Of a DNA stretch of 64,000 bases, positions 14,971-23,760 are shown piece by piece. Every line of letters starts with the position of its first letter. The first letter of the stretch is position 1. A program made the position numbers and the translations under genes. The stretch covers positions 60,115 through 124,114 of the forward strand of contig DACG01000017.1 of NCBI GenBank assembly GCA_002494725.1. The letters run 5' to 3'. The notes under the pieces are model-generated. The model saw nothing but the letters and a program-made list of their open reading frames with translations. It searched no databases and had not been told where the DNA came from. Source of the DNA: Geoglobus sp. UBA235. Its GTDB lineage: Archaea > Halobacteriota > Archaeoglobi > Archaeoglobales > Archaeoglobaceae.

Positions 14971-16638
14971 ATGGAGATCGCCCTCTGCACCTGCGAGGGT
15001 AGGGTTAAGAGGGAACACTTAGAGAAAATAGAAAACGCCCACATCTTTGACAGGCTGTGTTATGAGAGGCCAGAAAAGAGGTTTGATATAGCCGGATGCT
15101 CCCATCCAGCTTTGAAAAGCCATGCAAGGGTTCTTGTAGATCTGAACAACCTGATATTTCTGAGGCAAAACGACCCTGCTGAAAAGGCAAAAATTATACT
15201 GAAGGCTTATTCTGAGATGCTGAAAGCAGAAATTTCATTCATTGATGCAGAGGTTGAAAGTTCCCTGCTTGTCAGAACCGACAACGCTGAGTTTGTTTCT
15301 CTTCTCGCCAAGCACTTTGAGCCACTGTACGTTTTGACCGATGAGCCATCAATTTCCGAAATGGCAGTAGCAATCAGAGGAGAGATACGGTCCATATCTG
15401 GAGTCGTAGGAAATTTCAGTGTGGAGCTGGATGGAGTGGAGATGAGAACAGGCAGAAAAGTAAGGAGCCTCAAGGTGTCTCAGATTGTCATTCCCGGAAT
15501 AAAAGATGCGAGGGAGGGGATTTTCTCCTCGGAGATTCAGGCTCTTGAGGCGGTGTACAACAAGGATGGGATTGTCAAGGTAAGACCTCTCAGCTACCGT
15601 GATGGGAGGTGTGGGATTTCCTTCAATGGCGTCAATGGATGCAGACTCTGCAGATGCCCGCATGGACTGGTTCAGCATGAAGAAAGGATTGTTCTGGATC
15701 TGATGAGCTGTCATGGATGCGGACTGTGCACCTCTCTGTGTCCCTCAGATGCCCTCTCACTCCAGATTTTCCCGAGAAATGTTCTGATGAAAATGATTGA
15801 AATCATGTCAGAGTACAGAAAAAGAAAAACTTTGCTTTACGCATGCAGAAATGCAATAGGAAGGGTTTATGGAGAGAAGAAAACAGATTCCTTCTTTCCA
15901 GTAATTCTGCCGTGCATCAACTCACTGTCCGAGGTGGAACTGCTTTACCCTCTTGTCAGAGGTTTCAGCGGAATCTACATTCTTCCATGCGACTGCCCCC
16001 ATGAGGATTTTGAAGGAGTGGAGAGGGGGGTAAAAATTGCTAGGGCCTTCGGGATTGAAAGCATAGTCATCGAGAGAGATTTTTATCCGGATGTTGTGAA
16101 AAAGCTGAACCGCTCAAGTCCGGTTTCCGAAGGCTTCCAGCTGAGCCCATCCGAGAAGAGAGAGCAGCTTGTGGAGATAATCTCCCACATCAAAAAGCAT
16201 GTAAAACCAGTGACGGAAAAGCTCGATCTGAATGGCTTTGGAAGTCTGAGCATCTCTGACTCATGCACCCTCTGCAAGACATGCTCTTCCGTATGCCCCA
16301 TGAATGCAATTAAAAGGAATAACGGAAGGCTTGAATTCATACATGGACTCTGCATAAACTGCAACCTGTGCAGACTTTTCTGCCCCGAAAGCGCGATAAA
16401 AATCGAAAATGGTCTTGACCTATCAGAAGCTGACATCAAAAAGGTTCTTAAAGAGGAAAAGATGGTAAAATGTCCGAGATGCCAGAAGGAACACATATCC
16501 GAGAGCGAGTACAGAAAGGTCTCTGCCCTTACGGGGCACAGAATTTTCACGCTCTACTGCAATGAGTGCAAGCCTGTTATTGTTTTTGAGGAGCTGTACA
16601 GAGAGATCGCAGGTGAAAGGAATGAACAGAATGAGTGA
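14971..16638 (+). CDS. Cysteine-rich polyferredoxin protein (HdrA/MvhD-like features) paired with TorD
   Basis: A 555-aa cytoplasmic Fe-S protein that I cannot assign to a named family. It starts with a Cys-rich MEIALCTCEGRV segment, followed by about 200 residues without a clear motif. One [4Fe-4S] ferredoxin motif CHGCGLCTSLCP is at about 247-258, then a region with LPCINSLSEVELLYPL and YILPCDCPHED resembling the Cys region of MvhD-type proteins. Two more ferredoxin motifs (CTLCKTCSSVCP near 431, CINCNLCRLFCP near 460) and a terminal zinc-finger-like CPRCQKEH...CNEC follow. The TorD gene overlaps its 3' end by 17 nt. It is convergent with the formate-dehydrogenase-like operon, so a role in maturation of, or electron transfer to, that enzyme is plausible. 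Confidence 0.78.
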   Translation: MEIALCTCEGRVKREHLEKIENAHIFDRLCYERPEKRFDIAGCSHPALKSHARVLVDLNNLIFLRQNDPAEKAKIILKAYSEMLKAEISFIDAEVESSLLVRTDNAEFVSLLAKHFEPLYVLTDEPSISEMAVAIRGEIRSISGVVGNFSVELDGVEMRTGRKVRSLKVSQIVIPGIKDAREGIFSSEIQALEAVYNKDGIVKVRPLSYRDGRCGISFNGVNGCRLCRCPHGLVQHEERIVLDLMSCHGCGLCTSLCPSDALSLQIFPRNVLMKMIEIMSEYRKRKTLLYACRNAIGRVYGEKKTDSFFPVILPCINSLSEVELLYPLVRGFSGIYILPCDCPHEDFEGVERGVKIARAFGIESIVIERDFYPDVVKKLNRSSPVSEGFQLSPSEKREQLVEIISHIKKHVKPVTEKLDLNGFGSLSISDSCTLCKTCSSVCPMNAIKRNNGRLEFIHGLCINCNLCRLFCPESAIKIENGLDLSEADIKKVLKEEKMVKCPRCQKEHISESEYRKVSALTGHRIFTLYCNECKPVIVFEELYREIAGERNEQNE

Positions 16639-17236
16639 AGTTCTGGAGAAGAGAAAGGAAATCTACTCTCTGCTCTCCTCACTTTTTCTCGGAGATGTGC
16701 CCAGGGAGTTCATTGAGGATCTCAGGAGAGGGAGCTTCAGTCTTTCCGGCTCGGTGGATATCGAGGATGGAATCAGGATGATGAGGGAATTTGTGATGAA
16801 AAGGAGGGATGTGGATGAGGCTGTAAGGGATGTGGAGGATGAGTACTCCCGGCTCATTCTTCTATCACACATAGTACCCCTAACAAAATCAGAGGCTGTA
16901 GGAGATGCAGATTACGGGAGAGTGAGTCTTGAGGTCGAGGAAAAGATGAGAAAAATGGGATACAGGTTAAAAACGCACAGCATACCTCCGGACCACATTT
17001 CCGCCCAGCTTGATTTTATTGCAGCACTCATAGACAGCTCAATGAAAGGAGAAGAGGATATAAAGGATTCTCTTAAAAAACAGGAGGAATTTCTGGAAAG
17101 TGAGATGATTACATGGATTCCGGAGGTTCTTGAAGAGCTCGAGAAGTCTGCAGAATTTTACAGGGGTGTTGCAAGATTTGCAAGGGGCTTTCTTGCACTC
17201 GACAGAAATGTTGTGAGAGAACTGAGATTATGGTAA
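16622..17236 (+). CDS. TorD/DmsD-family molybdoenzyme chaperone
   Basis: An all-helical 204-aa chaperone of the TorD family, which binds Tat-exported molybdoenzymes and protects them until cofactor insertion. The family hallmark is THSIPPDHISAQLDFIAAL near residues 118-136. The ORF could begin at 16562, but GGTGA at 16612-16616 lies 5 nt before ATG 16622 and the helix MNRMSEVLEKRKEIYSLLSS begins there, so that start is used. It overlaps the upstream polyferredoxin gene and its 3' end overlaps the NrfD gene by 9 nt on the other strand. The likely client is the Tat-signal enzyme encoded just beyond. Confidence 0.87.
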   Translation: MNRMSEVLEKRKEIYSLLSSLFLGDVPREFIEDLRRGSFSLSGSVDIEDGIRMMREFVMKRRDVDEAVRDVEDEYSRLILLSHIVPLTKSEAVGDADYGRVSLEVEEKMRKMGYRLKTHSIPPDHISAQLDFIAALIDSSMKGEEDIKDSLKKQEEFLESEMITWIPEVLEELEKSAEFYRGVARFARGFLALDRNVVRELRLW

Positions 17237-18157
17237 CACTATTGCCTTTGCTGCAGCAGCTATGATGAGGATTCTGAAAATGTATCCTCCAGCAAGAACT
17301 GAAATTCCCGAGAAGATCTCCATGATCTTTGCCTTTCTTAAAAACGAGATCGAGTAGAAGACCAGAGGCAGAATCAATCCCACCCCAACGAATCCAACAA
17401 GAAACATGGTGCTGAAGATTCCTGAAAGCATGAAATTAAGTGATGCCTCAGCTCCGACCCTCACAAAACTGTAACTGGCTGATGATGAGATGTTCCCAAG
17501 ATCCCAGAGCAGATACCCGGCAAGCAGCAGCTCACCAACTATCAGCCCCATATCTGCTTTTTTAATTCTCTCGTCCCCTTCATTCCCCCTCACAATCCCG
17601 TAAATGATTGATGCTGCCAGTCCCGTTGATATTCCGCTCACAACAAAGAGCAGTGGTATGGCGTTGCTGAGCCATAACGGAACGAATCTTGCACCTCTGA
17701 GGAGAAGGGCTGTGTAAAGTATCACCATGAAGGCAAGAAATGCATTAACAGACATGATGACCAGCCTTAATTTTCCAGAAATCTCAATGTATCCTCTGCC
17801 CTCCACAGCAAGAACAAACCACAGTACCAGAAATAACAGTATGATCCAGCTTCCTATGGCAAGCCATGAACTCAGATTTCTGAAGAGAAACGGATTGAAG
17901 ACTGCACCTATCACATTCGGGTGATCCATTATGAGACTGAGCAGACCTATGATCAGCACAATTCCACTTGAAGTTACTCCGAACTTCTCAACAGATCTGC
18001 TGAAGTCTGTTTTTGTTTTCACGAGAGACATGAAGTATCCCGATAGATACAGTCCTCCAGCCAGTCCTCCCAGAAAGAGATACGTGGCTATTGCTATTCC
18101 CCAGGGTTTTCCAAGCTCATGAGTGCCAAGACCGTAAAAAAATAAGGAGGCTGGCAT
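17228..18157 (-). CDS. nrfD: NrfD/PsrC-type membrane subunit of the molybdo-oxidoreductase
   Basis: Integral membrane quinone-binding subunit of about 309 aa with eight or so hydrophobic segments and the NrfD N-terminal motif WGIAIATYLFLGGLAGGLYL. It would anchor the exported catalytic and Fe-S subunits and exchange electrons with menaquinone. Two starts are possible: TTG at 18181, overlapping the previous gene, and ATG at 18157, chosen because the family N-terminus follows directly. It is the last gene of a three-gene minus-strand operon (catalytic, Fe-S, membrane). Confidence 0.88.
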   Translation of the reverse strand: MPASLFFYGLGTHELGKPWGIAIATYLFLGGLAGGLYLSGYFMSLVKTKTDFSRSVEKFGVTSSGIVLIIGLLSLIMDHPNVIGAVFNPFLFRNLSSWLAIGSWIILLFLVLWFVLAVEGRGYIEISGKLRLVIMSVNAFLAFMVILYTALLLRGARFVPLWLSNAIPLLFVVSGISTGLAASIIYGIVRGNEGDERIKKADMGLIVGELLLAGYLLWDLGNISSSASYSFVRVGAEASLNFMLSGIFSTMFLVGFVGVGLILPLVFYSISFLRKAKIMEIFSGISVLAGGYIFRILIIAAAAKAIVLP

Positions 18158-18167
18158 GATTCCACGC

Positions 18168-18731
18168 TCAGAAGAATACAAATATGCTTTCCAGAGTGCC
18201 AGAAGCCATTTTCTCAGCAGCCCTCTCTCTCAGCTTTTTGGCAAGATCTGCCTGTTCACCAAAGTTTATGGTGCCCGTGGGACATACCATGGAGCACCTT
18301 GACTTTGGCTCCCTGAATATCTCACTGCCACTTGCATCTTTCGGATTGTAGGGCTGAACGCAGAACGTGCACTTGTCCATCTTCCCATCAAGCCCGAAGG
18401 CACCGCTCTTTCTGAATTGCGGTGCACCAAATGGACAGGCTGTCGCACAGTACCCGCATCCAATGCATACATCTTTGTTAACAAGCACAACACCATCCTC
18501 AGATCTCTTGTATATCGCTCCTGTTGGACAGACCTTCATGCAGGGTGGATCGTTGCAGTGAAGGCATGGCATTGGGATGTTTATCTGTCCTTCCTGCCCT
18601 TCATTGATTGTAACAACCCTTATTCTGAAAACTCCCTCAGGTGTGTCGTTCTGATTCTTGCATATTGCCTCGCACCCCTTGCATTTTATGCACGGGCTGT
18701 GAAATACGTCCATCAAAAATTTGAGGGGCAT
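18168..18731 (-). CDS. Four-cluster Fe-S subunit of the molybdo-oxidoreductase (DmsB/FdhB-like)
   Basis: A 187-aa electron-transfer subunit with four Cys groups: CIKCKGCEAIC (from residue 14), CLHCNDPPCMKVCP, CIGCGYCATACP and CTFCVQP...CSMVCP. This is the standard arrangement of the beta subunit of DMSO-reductase-family complexes, linking the catalytic site to the NrfD subunit. A strong ribosome-binding site GAGGTGAT precedes the ATG, and the catalytic gene ends 11 nt upstream. No signal peptide of its own, so it would be carried across by the catalytic subunit's Tat signal. Confidence 0.9.
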   Translation of the reverse strand: MPLKFLMDVFHSPCIKCKGCEAICKNQNDTPEGVFRIRVVTINEGQEGQINIPMPCLHCNDPPCMKVCPTGAIYKRSEDGVVLVNKDVCIGCGYCATACPFGAPQFRKSGAFGLDGKMDKCTFCVQPYNPKDASGSEIFREPKSRCSMVCPTGTINFGEQADLAKKLRERAAEKMASGTLESIFVFF

Positions 18732-18742
18732 GTCACATCACC

Positions 18743-21616
18743 TCACGCTGTAGCGTATTTTTCATTCAGATACTGCAATATCCTGTCAGCTATGTTCTTC
18801 ATCTTCTCAAGCTGTCCAATGAGCTCCTTCTCCTGTCCAAGCTTCACCACATTGCATACCCCTGACTTGGTGTTCTGCATCTGGGTCTCAGGATCCCAGC
18901 CCGGAGGGTTTGTTGTGTTGGCCGACTCTCCGTACACGTACGGTTTTGTGTCCATGTCCTCAAGGGACGGGAATCTGTCAATGTATGGCTCTCCCATGAA
19001 CTGCCCAGCCCAGTGGAATGGCAGGAAAACAACTCCTCTCGGCACGGCATTTGTAACCTTTGCCTTTACAACAATTCTTGATGGTTCAGCTCCATATTCC
19101 AACCCTCTTGGAGAAATCACGACAACCTTGTCACCATTCCTTATTCCTCTTTCATTTGCATCATACGGGTTGATTTCAACATACATCTCTGGCTGAAGCT
19201 CTGCCAGAACCCTGTTGCTTCTCGTTGCAGCTCCACCACCCTGATGTTCAACCTGTCTGCCGGATGTCCATGTTAGCGGGAAATATTCATAGATGTTGTA
19301 TTCTTTGTAGAGTTTCTGAAGCATTCTGGCAAGAATTGGAACTCTGTAATGGAATTTTCCGTAAACCTCCTCGTCATATGTCGGATACCTGTCAATGAGA
19401 TCAACCCTGGGTGTGTAGATTGGCTCTCTATGGACTGGAACCGGGTCTTTCATGTTCCATGCATACATCCTTGCCCTCCCTCTTCCAGATGGTACCATGT
19501 TCCTGTCAAGCCACTCTGAGTAATCCGTGTTCAGATTGGTTGCCCATCCCTCAATCTGATCATGTCCGTTCACTCCGCTGAGCAGTGATGAGCCATCCGG
19601 TGCCTTGGTGCCCCACTTCACTCTGAAATCATGTCCCCCTTCCCAGACAGGTATGTCATTTCTGTAGAGAACAGGCGTGCCAGGATGCCTTTCATTCCAG
19701 CATGGCCATGGCAGTCCCCAGTACTCTCCATCACACGGCCCGCCTTCAGCCCTGAGCGTTTCAGGGTTGAATGTGTAATCGTACTCCTGCTGCTTCTTCA
19801 GCCTGTAGCTCTTCTGCCCTATCATCCCAATCGCCCTTGATCCAACTGTTATCTCCTTATCGAGAATTTCTTCGGGTGTTATTTCATCAGGTGACTTGTT
19901 CCCGAAATTGATGGTGAATTTCTCGTAAAGTCCGGGGTCATACCTGTCAAGAGCTTTCACGAGACTCAGAAGTATCCACACATCCGGTTTGGATTCATAA
20001 AGCGGATCAATTACCTTATTTCTCCACTGAACCTGCCTTCCTGAATTTGTAACGCTTCCAGCCTGCTCCCACTGAGTTGATGCCGGAAGGACTATTACGC
20101 CATCGTCTCTCTCAGCGAGAGCTGCACCGCTCTCAAAGAATGGATCCACCACAACAAGAAGCTCTACCTCCTCAAATGCCTTCTTAACCAGTCTTGTATC
20201 CCCAAGGGATGGTGTTGAGTGGCCCCACATGAAGATTATTTTCAGAGTGGAGGGCTGATCTATCTTCATTGCCCTTTCAACTGGGAATTCCTCTGTCCCA
20301 GCCAATGCTCCAACCGCAAATCTTGACATGGTGAAGCCCTTCTTCTCCATAAGCTCCTTGCTTCCAAATCTGCTCAGAAGCCACTCATAGTCAACGTTCC
20401 AAACTCTCGCCCAGTGTTTCCATGCCTTCTCACTTATTCCATAATAACTCGGGAGTGAGTGGCTCAGAACACACATGTCCGTTGCTCCTTGGACATTGTC
20501 ATGTCCTCTGAAAGCGTTAACTCCACCTCCCGGCTTTCCTGCATTTCCAAGCAGGAGCTGGAGAATTGCAAATGCTCTTATGTTCTGTGATCCACATTCA
20601 TGCTGGGTTGCGCCCATCGCATACTGGAGTGTTGATGGCTTGTTTGTTGCGAGAATTCTTGCAGCCTCCCTTATCTTGTCAGCAGGGACTCCCGTAATGT
20701 CCTCAACAACCTCAGGTGGATACTGCATGATTATCTCCCTGACCTTGTCGAATCCGTATGTTCTCTCCCTGATGAAGTCCTCATCATACCATCCATTCTT
20801 TATGATTTCATAGCAAATCCCCCAGACAAGGGGAATGTCCGTTCCCGGTCTGAACTGGAGATGTAGATCGCTGACCGCTGCCGTTCTTGAAAATCTCGGA
20901 TCAGCACATATCAGCTTCGCCCCTCTCCTCTTTGCCTCCATTATGTGGAAGAAGCTGACAGGATGTGCCTCTGCAGGATTGGAGAAGAAGATTATTGCCT
21001 TTGCATTTCTCATGTCATTGAAGTTGTTTGTCATCGCTCCATATCCCCATGTGTTGCCAAGTCCGGCAACGGTTGTTGAGTGACATATTCTTGCCTGATG
21101 ATCTATGTTGTTTGATCCCCAGAAGGCCATGAACTTTCTCATTAAATACGCACCCTCATTGCTTGTATGAGCTGATCCTGCAAAGAAAACAGCATCAGGT
21201 CCGTATTTCTCCCTGACCTCCATCATCTTCTTTGCGATTCTGTCAAGAGCTTCATCCCAGCTTATCCTCCTCCACTTTCCATTTTCCTTTATTAGCGGAT
21301 ACTTCACCCTTTTTGGACTGGTTACAGTGAATCTGATGCTTGCTCCCTTAGCACAGAGCTTTCCCCTGTTTATTGGATGCTCCTCCCAGGGTTCAATTCC
21401 AATGAGTTTCCCATTTTTTACCTTTGCAAGAATCCCGCATCCAACAGCACAGAACGTGCAGATCGTCTTGATATGGCTGACGCCCTCTTCCTCCTGGGCA
21501 CTTGCCTTTACAAAGAAGTGCTTATCTCCTGAATATTTGCCAACTCCTGCTGCCAGAAGTGTTATCGCGGTGCCTGCCTTAACAAAATCTCTCCTGCTCA
21601 TTTTCAGGCCCAACAT
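18743..21616 (-). CDS. Tat-exported formate-dehydrogenase-like molybdopterin/tungstopterin oxidoreductase, catalytic subunit
   Basis: DMSO-reductase-family enzyme of about 957 aa. A twin-arginine signal (SRRDFVKAG) and hydrophobic core mark export. A [4Fe-4S] motif CTFCAVGCGILAK with a distal Cys in GKLCAKG follows. The active-site region DHQARICHSTTVAGLG and GYGAMTNNFND matches respiratory formate dehydrogenases (FdhN/FdhO), with Cys where those have selenocysteine. A C-terminal molydop-binding domain (NRVLAELQPEMYVEINP, VTNAVPRGVVFLPFHW) is present. GTG 21631 is an alternative start; ATG 21616 is chosen for its GGGTG spacing. With Fe-S and NrfD subunits it should oxidise formate outside the membrane and reduce quinone. 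Formate specificity is inferred from the motif; another small oxo-substrate is possible. Confidence 0.9.
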   Translation of the reverse strand: MLGLKMSRRDFVKAGTAITLLAAGVGKYSGDKHFFVKASAQEEEGVSHIKTICTFCAVGCGILAKVKNGKLIGIEPWEEHPINRGKLCAKGASIRFTVTSPKRVKYPLIKENGKWRRISWDEALDRIAKKMMEVREKYGPDAVFFAGSAHTSNEGAYLMRKFMAFWGSNNIDHQARICHSTTVAGLGNTWGYGAMTNNFNDMRNAKAIIFFSNPAEAHPVSFFHIMEAKRRGAKLICADPRFSRTAAVSDLHLQFRPGTDIPLVWGICYEIIKNGWYDEDFIRERTYGFDKVREIIMQYPPEVVEDITGVPADKIREAARILATNKPSTLQYAMGATQHECGSQNIRAFAILQLLLGNAGKPGGGVNAFRGHDNVQGATDMCVLSHSLPSYYGISEKAWKHWARVWNVDYEWLLSRFGSKELMEKKGFTMSRFAVGALAGTEEFPVERAMKIDQPSTLKIIFMWGHSTPSLGDTRLVKKAFEEVELLVVVDPFFESGAALAERDDGVIVLPASTQWEQAGSVTNSGRQVQWRNKVIDPLYESKPDVWILLSLVKALDRYDPGLYEKFTINFGNKSPDEITPEEILDKEITVGSRAIGMIGQKSYRLKKQQEYDYTFNPETLRAEGGPCDGEYWGLPWPCWNERHPGTPVLYRNDIPVWEGGHDFRVKWGTKAPDGSSLLSGVNGHDQIEGWATNLNTDYSEWLDRNMVPSGRGRARMYAWNMKDPVPVHREPIYTPRVDLIDRYPTYDEEVYGKFHYRVPILARMLQKLYKEYNIYEYFPLTWTSGRQVEHQGGGAATRSNRVLAELQPEMYVEINPYDANERGIRNGDKVVVISPRGLEYGAEPSRIVVKAKVTNAVPRGVVFLPFHWAGQFMGEPYIDRFPSLEDMDTKPYVYGESANTTNPPGWDPETQMQNTKSGVCNVVKLGQEKELIGQLEKMKNIADRILQYLNEKYATA

Positions 21617-21650
21617 GTCACACACCCGCACACCTTTTGGGCCAGTATAT

Positions 21651-21660
21651 CATTATAATT
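21651..21660 (-). promoter_or_regulatory. TATA box of the formate-dehydrogenase-like operon
   Basis: The minus strand reads AATTATAATG, centred about 24 nt before GTG 21631 and 39 nt before ATG 21616. It is the only TATA-like element in the 67-nt gap after the upstream gene. Confidence 0.4.
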
Positions 21661-21698
21661 CAATACAATAAAAAAGTTTCGCCAGACAGTCATTGTGT

Positions 21699-23378
21699 TT
21701 AACAGCGTTCAACAAAAAGCTCCACAATCCTCCTTTTCTTCACATCAACAAGCCCTTTATTGCTTAATTTCAGCTCCGGAAGTGTCACAAAACTCATGAA
21801 ATGCAGAACGTTAAGAGGATTCTCAAACCTAAGTCCCGCATCTCTCAGGGTTTCCCTTAACTTCTCCATCTTATCTGCAATTTCTCCAGCATCATCACCC
21901 ATAACTCCTCCGTAAGGGAGTGAGAGCTCAATGTTTTTTCTGCCCTGATAAACAATACCGCCTCCAGTTCTTATCAATCTGTTTATAACCTCCACAATTT
22001 CCCCATCATCCATTCCAACTGCAACAATGTTGTACTCATCAAATGTCACTGTCGAGGCAACAGCTCCCTCAAATTCAAGATCTGAAAGAATCCCGATCAC
22101 AGGCTTGGAACCATGAAATCTGTCAACAAGCACAGTCTTGGAATGCTCAGCCAGCTTTCCATTCTCAGCCTCAATTCCAATGATCTTCATTCTGTTGACA
22201 GTCTCAGATAAAAGCTCCATTGCCCTTACCCTATGAGTCCCCTCAGGAATCTCTATCTCCTTCCTGTCAACCTTCTCAACATTCATCACTGAAAATCTCT
22301 CACCTGATGTCCTCCTTTTCTCAGGTATCTTTCCTCCAGCAAAAACAACCTCAGGTCTGAATTCTCTGAGGTTTTTCAGAAGAACAATATCTGCATACCT
22401 CCCTGGAGCCAGAATGCCTATCTCTGTATCCCTGCCATAAAACCGTGCAGGATTCCAGGTTATCATTCTGAGGGCATCAATCTCATCCATACCCATCTCA
22501 ACCGCTTTTCTTGCAGGCATGTCCATGTAGCCCTTTTGAAGCTCCACCGGCTCCATCCCGTCAGAGACAATGGAAATCCATGATCTGTCCACCTTTTCAT
22601 CAAGATCTTTCAGAATTTCAATGTCACTTCTTATCGAGCCCTCCCTCACCATCACATGCATCCCGTATCTCAGTCTTTCAAGCAACTGTTCCTGAGTTAT
22701 CGCCTCATGACATGAGTTTGAAAAGACTGAGTAGGCCTGAAGCTTGTTCCTCCTCATACCAGCAGTGTGCCCTAAAATTTTCCTTCCACCTTTGAGGAAA
22801 AATTCTATCTTGTTATGTGCCCACTCCTCACCGTTCAGAATTGCATTCCATGCGACAGCCTCACCCATTCCGAGAATTTCATTTCCAGCGATTTTTTCAA
22901 GCTCCCCGTAATCAATCTCAAAATTGGGCGTTTCAAGACTGAGATCCTGAGGAGATATGAATGGAAGGAGCATGTAAACCCTGATGCTGCACTCCTCAGC
23001 CCATCTCACAAAAAGCTCGAAGCCTCTTTTACCCATTGAATTAAGGGCCGCATCAGGTTCAGCAAAAACAGACGTTGTGCCGTGATTTACGGCAATGTTT
23101 GAGAATTCGGTCAGGGTCAGATAATAATCGGGATGTGCGTGAGCATCAATATATCCGGGAACAGCATACATACCCCCGGCATCAAAAACACTCTTAGCCT
23201 GAGCTTTTTCACCAACAAGAGCTATTCTGTCATGCTTGATGGCAATGCTCCCCTCAAAAATCTCACCAGTCACAACATCAACAATATTGCAGTTTTCAAT
23301 CAGCAAATCTGCCTTCTCATTTCCAAGGGCAACTGAGATGATATCTCTGTAGACTTCCGAAAGCTTGGAGCCGATCAT
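21699..23378 (-). CDS. Adenine deaminase family amidohydrolase with altered active-site motifs
   Basis: A 559-aa amidohydrolase matching adenine deaminase over its full length, with the usual catalytic barrel and C-terminal domain. Some hallmarks are changed. The metal-binding region reads DAHAHPDYY (residues 78-86) where adenine deaminases have D-H-x-H-I-E-S-S; HGTTSVFAEPDA replaces HGTTTVVADPHE; SCHEAIT replaces a DHE motif; and SDGMEP replaces SDDRHP. The HxH pair and several distal residues are kept. It may deaminate or hydrolyse another substrate. A TATA-like GTTTAATAATTG about 25 nt before the ATG suggests a leaderless mRNA. It is not linked by spacing to its neighbours. Confidence 0.8.
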   Translation of the reverse strand: MIGSKLSEVYRDIISVALGNEKADLLIENCNIVDVVTGEIFEGSIAIKHDRIALVGEKAQAKSVFDAGGMYAVPGYIDAHAHPDYYLTLTEFSNIAVNHGTTSVFAEPDAALNSMGKRGFELFVRWAEECSIRVYMLLPFISPQDLSLETPNFEIDYGELEKIAGNEILGMGEAVAWNAILNGEEWAHNKIEFFLKGGRKILGHTAGMRRNKLQAYSVFSNSCHEAITQEQLLERLRYGMHVMVREGSIRSDIEILKDLDEKVDRSWISIVSDGMEPVELQKGYMDMPARKAVEMGMDEIDALRMITWNPARFYGRDTEIGILAPGRYADIVLLKNLREFRPEVVFAGGKIPEKRRTSGERFSVMNVEKVDRKEIEIPEGTHRVRAMELLSETVNRMKIIGIEAENGKLAEHSKTVLVDRFHGSKPVIGILSDLEFEGAVASTVTFDEYNIVAVGMDDGEIVEVINRLIRTGGGIVYQGRKNIELSLPYGGVMGDDAGEIADKMEKLRETLRDAGLRFENPLNVLHFMSFVTLPELKLSNKGLVDVKKRRIVELFVERC

Positions 23379-23423
23379 GTTAAGACTGGTTCAGCTCAAT
23401 TATTAAACATTATCGAGTCTTAA

Positions 23424-23700
23424 ATTGTTCAGAGGGTCTCCTTTCCCAGACCGGAATCTCTATATCCTGTTATCACAGCCAGATCACTAGCCATAGCTGA
23501 CGAAGCTATCGTGGGATCTTTTCACCTGAGAATTCTTCCATCTCTCCTGAAAGGTCTGAAAACTCTTCCTTCAGGCTTTGCCGGACTCTACTCTTTCTTT
23601 TAAGGTCCTACAATTAAGTTCGAAAAAGTTATAACCAGCTATTCTATATTAAGCACCTCCACCTCTCTTTCATTTCTGGTTGGTCTTCAGGAGAGGGGAG
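23424..23700. other. Unexplained 380-nt intergenic gap with several inverted repeats
   Basis: Between the adenine-deaminase-like gene and the DUF35 gene no full gene is seen. The gap contains perfect or near-perfect stems: ATAGCT-5-AGCTAT (within CCATAGCTGACGAAGCTAT, about 23491-23509), CCTGAA.GG with CC.TTCAGG (23546-23575, one bulge), and CCTCTC 23662-23667 with GAGAGG 23691-23696. One plus-strand frame stays open for 60 codons (23424-23603) but has no ATG, GTG or TTG at its beginning, and resembles nothing I recognise. It could be a gene remnant, a structured RNA or a long 3' region. Confidence 0.3.
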
Positions 23701-23760
23701 AGATGAGACTGCATCCAGTTCAAAAAATTAGGTATTGGACTGTTTGGATTCGATAAAAAA

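Noticed and set aside
18417..19196. A 259-aa plus-strand open frame opposite the Fe-S and catalytic subunits
   Set aside because: Antisense shadow of two strongly conserved genes; composition reflects their codon use.
21699..23378. Giving the gene symbol ade
   Set aside because: Key adenine deaminase motifs are altered, so adenine activity is doubtful.
23424..23603. A plus-strand 60-codon open frame as a gene
   Set aside because: No start codon, no ribosome-binding site and no recognisable sequence; kept only as a possible remnant.
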